A DNA stretch of 7,086 nucleotides from Nitriliruptoraceae bacterium (GTDB lineage Bacteria > Actinomycetota > Nitriliruptoria > Nitriliruptorales > Nitriliruptoraceae), in the NCBI GenBank assembly GCA_007121975.1, contig SKJO01000323.1, positions 1-7,086 of the forward strand, read 5' to 3'. The translations under genes and the position numbers were made by a program. Positions 5,351 through 7,086 of the stretch are shown here, one piece after another; the first letter of the stretch is position 1, and every line of letters starts with the position of its first letter. The notes beneath the pieces were generated by a model, which was given only the letters and a program-made list of their open reading frames with translations, had not been told where the DNA came from and did not search any database.

Positions 5351-6139
5351 TCACAGCAGGTGCTCGAGCCCGACAACCAGGCCGTCGAGGTCGGCCACCC
5401 GCCGGCATGCGAGCAGCACGCCGGGCATGAACGAGCTGCGGTCCAGCGAGTCATGGCGCAGGGTGAGGGTCTGCCCGAGGCCACCGAGCACGACCTCCTG
5501 ATGGGCGACGAGCCCGGGCAGGCGCACGCTGTGCACGTGCACGCCGTGGTGGACCGCACCCCGCGCGCCGGGGTGCGCCTCGTCGCCCCGGGGCGGATCG
5601 GGCACCGGCTCGCGCGCCTCGGCGATCAGCTCGGCGGTGCGCAGCGCCGTGCCCGAGGGTGCGTCGAGCTTGCGGTCATGGTGCAGCTCGATGATCTCGA
5701 CATGCGGAAGATGGCGGGCGGCCTCGGCGGCGAACCGCATGAGCAGCACCGCGCCGATGGCGAAGTTGGGCGCGATCAGCGCGTTGGCCTCACCGGCCAA
5801 CGCCCGTTGACGGGCTGCCTCGAGGTCGGCGGCCGAGATCCCGGTCGCGCCGACCACCGCATGGATGTCGTGGTCGAGCAACCAGCGCAGGTTGGCGCCG
5901 ACCGATGCCGGGCCGCTGAACTCCACCGCGACCTGCACGTCGGCCGCGTGCAGCGCATCGAGGTCGGCCGCGATGCGCAGATCGGCCTCGGCGCCCTGCA
6001 GCCCGGCGACCTCGCCGAGCGTGCGACCCGCGGCCATGGGGTCGACCGCAGCGACCAGATCGAGGTCGTCACTGCCCGCCACGGCGCGGCACACCTCGGC
6101 ACCCATCCGTCCGGCTGCACCGATCACGGCGATCCGCAT
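5351..6139 (-). CDS. dapB: 4-hydroxy-tetrahydrodipicolinate reductase
   Basis: A 262-residue cytosolic enzyme reducing 4-hydroxy-tetrahydrodipicolinate with NAD(P)H to tetrahydrodipicolinate, on the way to diaminopimelate for the cell wall and lysine. Length is close to the family norm of about 270. The N-terminal Rossmann fold shows VIGAAGRMG (residues 5-13). The other family marks follow in order: EFSGP, GATGIS, then APNFAIGAVLLM. The catalytic segment ELHHDRKLDAPSGTA carries His153 and Lys157, equivalent to His159 and Lys163 of E. coli DapB. The tail has the expected VRLPGLVAHQEVVLGG and RHDSLDRSSF strands. The ATG follows GAAGGG by 7 nt. The gene lies 30 bp after glpD on the same strand, so read-through is possible, although the pathways are unrelated. 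dapA is not in the window. Identification is secure. Confidence 0.97.
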   Translation of the reverse strand: MRIAVIGAAGRMGAEVCRAVAGSDDLDLVAAVDPMAAGRTLGEVAGLQGAEADLRIAADLDALHAADVQVAVEFSGPASVGANLRWLLDHDIHAVVGATGISAADLEAARQRALAGEANALIAPNFAIGAVLLMRFAAEAARHLPHVEIIELHHDRKLDAPSGTALRTAELIAEAREPVPDPPRGDEAHPGARGAVHHGVHVHSVRLPGLVAHQEVVLGGLGQTLTLRHDSLDRSSFMPGVLLACRRVADLDGLVVGLEHLL

Positions 6140-6147
6140 CCCACATC

Positions 6148-6167
6148 CCTTCGGCGACCTTCGGCGA
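6148..6167. repeat. Two tandem 10-bp repeats at the dapB ribosome site
   Basis: CCTTCGGCGA occurs twice in tandem between glpD and dapB. On the minus strand this gives two TCGCCGAAGG units. The gene-proximal one supplies the GAAGG of the presumed dapB ribosome site, and the distal one is a spare copy 10 nt further upstream. Confidence 0.7.
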
Positions 6168-6169
6168 CC

Positions 6170-7086
6170 CTAGCGGGGCGGGGCCGAGGTGGCCGCGAGC
6201 ACCTGCTCGGCCACGGGTCGGGCACGGCGGCGTGCCTCGGGGATGACCCCCAGGCGCAGGCGCCGGTCGAGCAGATCGTCCACCGTGAGGGCGCCCTCGT
6301 GCTCCAGTGCCCAGACCAGTTCGACGAGCCACTCCTCCCGGTCGTCGAGGATCCGCGTGGCCAGGTCCGGGTCCGCGCGCAGCCGCGCGGCCACCTCGAC
6401 GGCTTCGGCGCCGTAGCGGGCGACGAGGCGACGCGGCACCTGGAGGCCGGCCAGGCGCGCGCGGGACAGCACCCCGACCAGTGGCTGGGTGGCGGTGACG
6501 CAGGGCCCGGTCGCCCACCCCTCCCGGTCGGCCAGCCGGTCGAGCACGTCGGCGGCCATCCGGCGGGCCGTGGTCAGCTTGCCCCCGACCACGCTCAGGA
6601 GACCGTCGCGGCCCTCGATGACCGCGTGGGCGCGCGACAGGTCGGCGGTGCGCCCATCGCCGCCGGCCAGCAGCGGACGCAGGCCGGCGAACGAACCGAC
6701 CACGTCCTCGTCCGTCAGCGGCACCTGCAGGGCCGCGCTGATCGCCGTGAGCAGGAACGCCTGCTCGTCGGCGTCGACGCACGGCTCGTCGGTCACGCGA
6801 TCGACCGGATCGTCGGTCAGCCCGAGCAGCACCGGTCCCTCGGGCTGGGGCAGCGCGAAGACGTAGCGCCCCGGATCCTCGGGCACCGGCACGGTGATCG
6901 CCGCTGCCGGCCGTCCCAACGCCTCGGGACGCAGCAGCAGGTGGGCGCCCTTGGACGGACGCAGGCGGACCTCGGGGTGCAACCGGTCGGCCCACACGCC
7001 GGTGGCGTTGACCACTGCCCGCGCCCGGATGCGCAGCTGGTCGCCACCGACGCCGTCGCGCACGTGCAGGTCGCGGCCGTCGATCG
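6170..7086 (-). CDS. glpD: Aerobic glycerol-3-phosphate dehydrogenase, C-terminal part (runs off right edge)
   Basis: About 305 codons of the C-terminal part of an FAD-dependent enzyme that oxidises glycerol 3-phosphate to dihydroxyacetone phosphate at the membrane, passing electrons to quinone. The N-terminal FAD-binding motif lies beyond the right edge; the frame is open to it without a stop. Visible marks, in order: ARAVVNATGVWADRL (FAD domain), RPSKGAHLLL, VLLGLTDDPVD (matching the family's GTTD turn), FAGLRPL with the Arg of the substrate pocket (near 6670-6690), and VVGGKLTTARRMA (near 6555-6595), a strong GlpD signature that closes the FAD domain. The last 120 or so residues form the helical C-terminal domain and end at a TAG. 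The GTG at 7063 is internal, not the start. E. coli GlpD has 501 residues, so roughly 200 are missing here. No other glp gene is in view. The gene stops 30 bp before dapB. Confidence 0.92.
   Translation of the reverse strand, partial: IDGRDLHVRDGVGGDQLRIRARAVVNATGVWADRLHPEVRLRPSKGAHLLLRPEALGRPAAAITVPVPEDPGRYVFALPQPEGPVLLGLTDDPVDRVTDEPCVDADEQAFLLTAISAALQVPLTDEDVVGSFAGLRPLLAGGDGRTADLSRAHAVIEGRDGLLSVVGGKLTTARRMAADVLDRLADREGWATGPCVTATQPLVGVLSRARLAGLQVPRRLVARYGAEAVEVAARLRADPDLATRILDDREEWLVELVWALEHEGALTVDDLLDRRLRLGVIPEARRRARPVAEQVLAATSAPPR

Noticed and set aside
6069..6995. A 308-codon minus-strand frame overlapping glpD and dapB.
   Set aside because: It is out of frame with both well-recognised enzymes and has an Arg/Gly/Ala-rich product with no motif.

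Overview
This is a GC-rich window with six genes and almost no spare DNA. GTG starts, strong GGAGG-type ribosome sites and the gene content suggest a high-GC actinobacterium. That is an inference from composition and protein style; no marker in the window fixes the lineage.

Layout: (1) 1-397, minus: 5' part of an SGNH/GDSL hydrolase that runs off the left edge. (2) 490-2367, plus: a complete ABC exporter half-transporter (membrane domain plus ATPase), divergent from the hydrolase across 92 bp. (3) 2368-4191, minus: a 607-residue protein made of fourteen uninterrupted 35-residue pentatricopeptide-type (PPR) repeats followed by a Pro/Glu-rich tail. Its stop codon abuts the ABC stop codon with no base between them. 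(4) 4409-5332, plus: RNase Z (rnz), divergent from the PPR gene across 217 bp that hold a near-perfect 23-bp palindrome. (5) 5351-6139, minus: dapB, convergent with rnz across 18 bp. (6) 6170 to the right edge, minus: C-terminal part of glycerol-3-phosphate dehydrogenase (glpD), ending 30 bp upstream of dapB.

Four of the genes are ordinary: RNase Z matures tRNA 3' ends, DapB supplies diaminopimelate and lysine, GlpD feeds glycerol 3-phosphate into respiration, and the ABC protein is an exporter of unknown substrate. The SGNH hydrolase is only partly visible.

The unusual object is the PPR protein. PPR arrays are an RNA-binding architecture typical of plant and other eukaryotic organelles and are scarce in bacteria. 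This one is strikingly regular: Gly at repeat position 31 in 13 of 14 repeats and Ala at position 20 in 12 of 14. None of its repeats carries a base-specifying residue pair of the plant PPR code. It also lacks any N-terminal extension, ends in a low-complexity Pro-Glu tail encoded by DNA-level repeats, and sits head to head with a tRNA-processing nuclease. An RNA-related role is an attractive inference but is not shown by the sequence.
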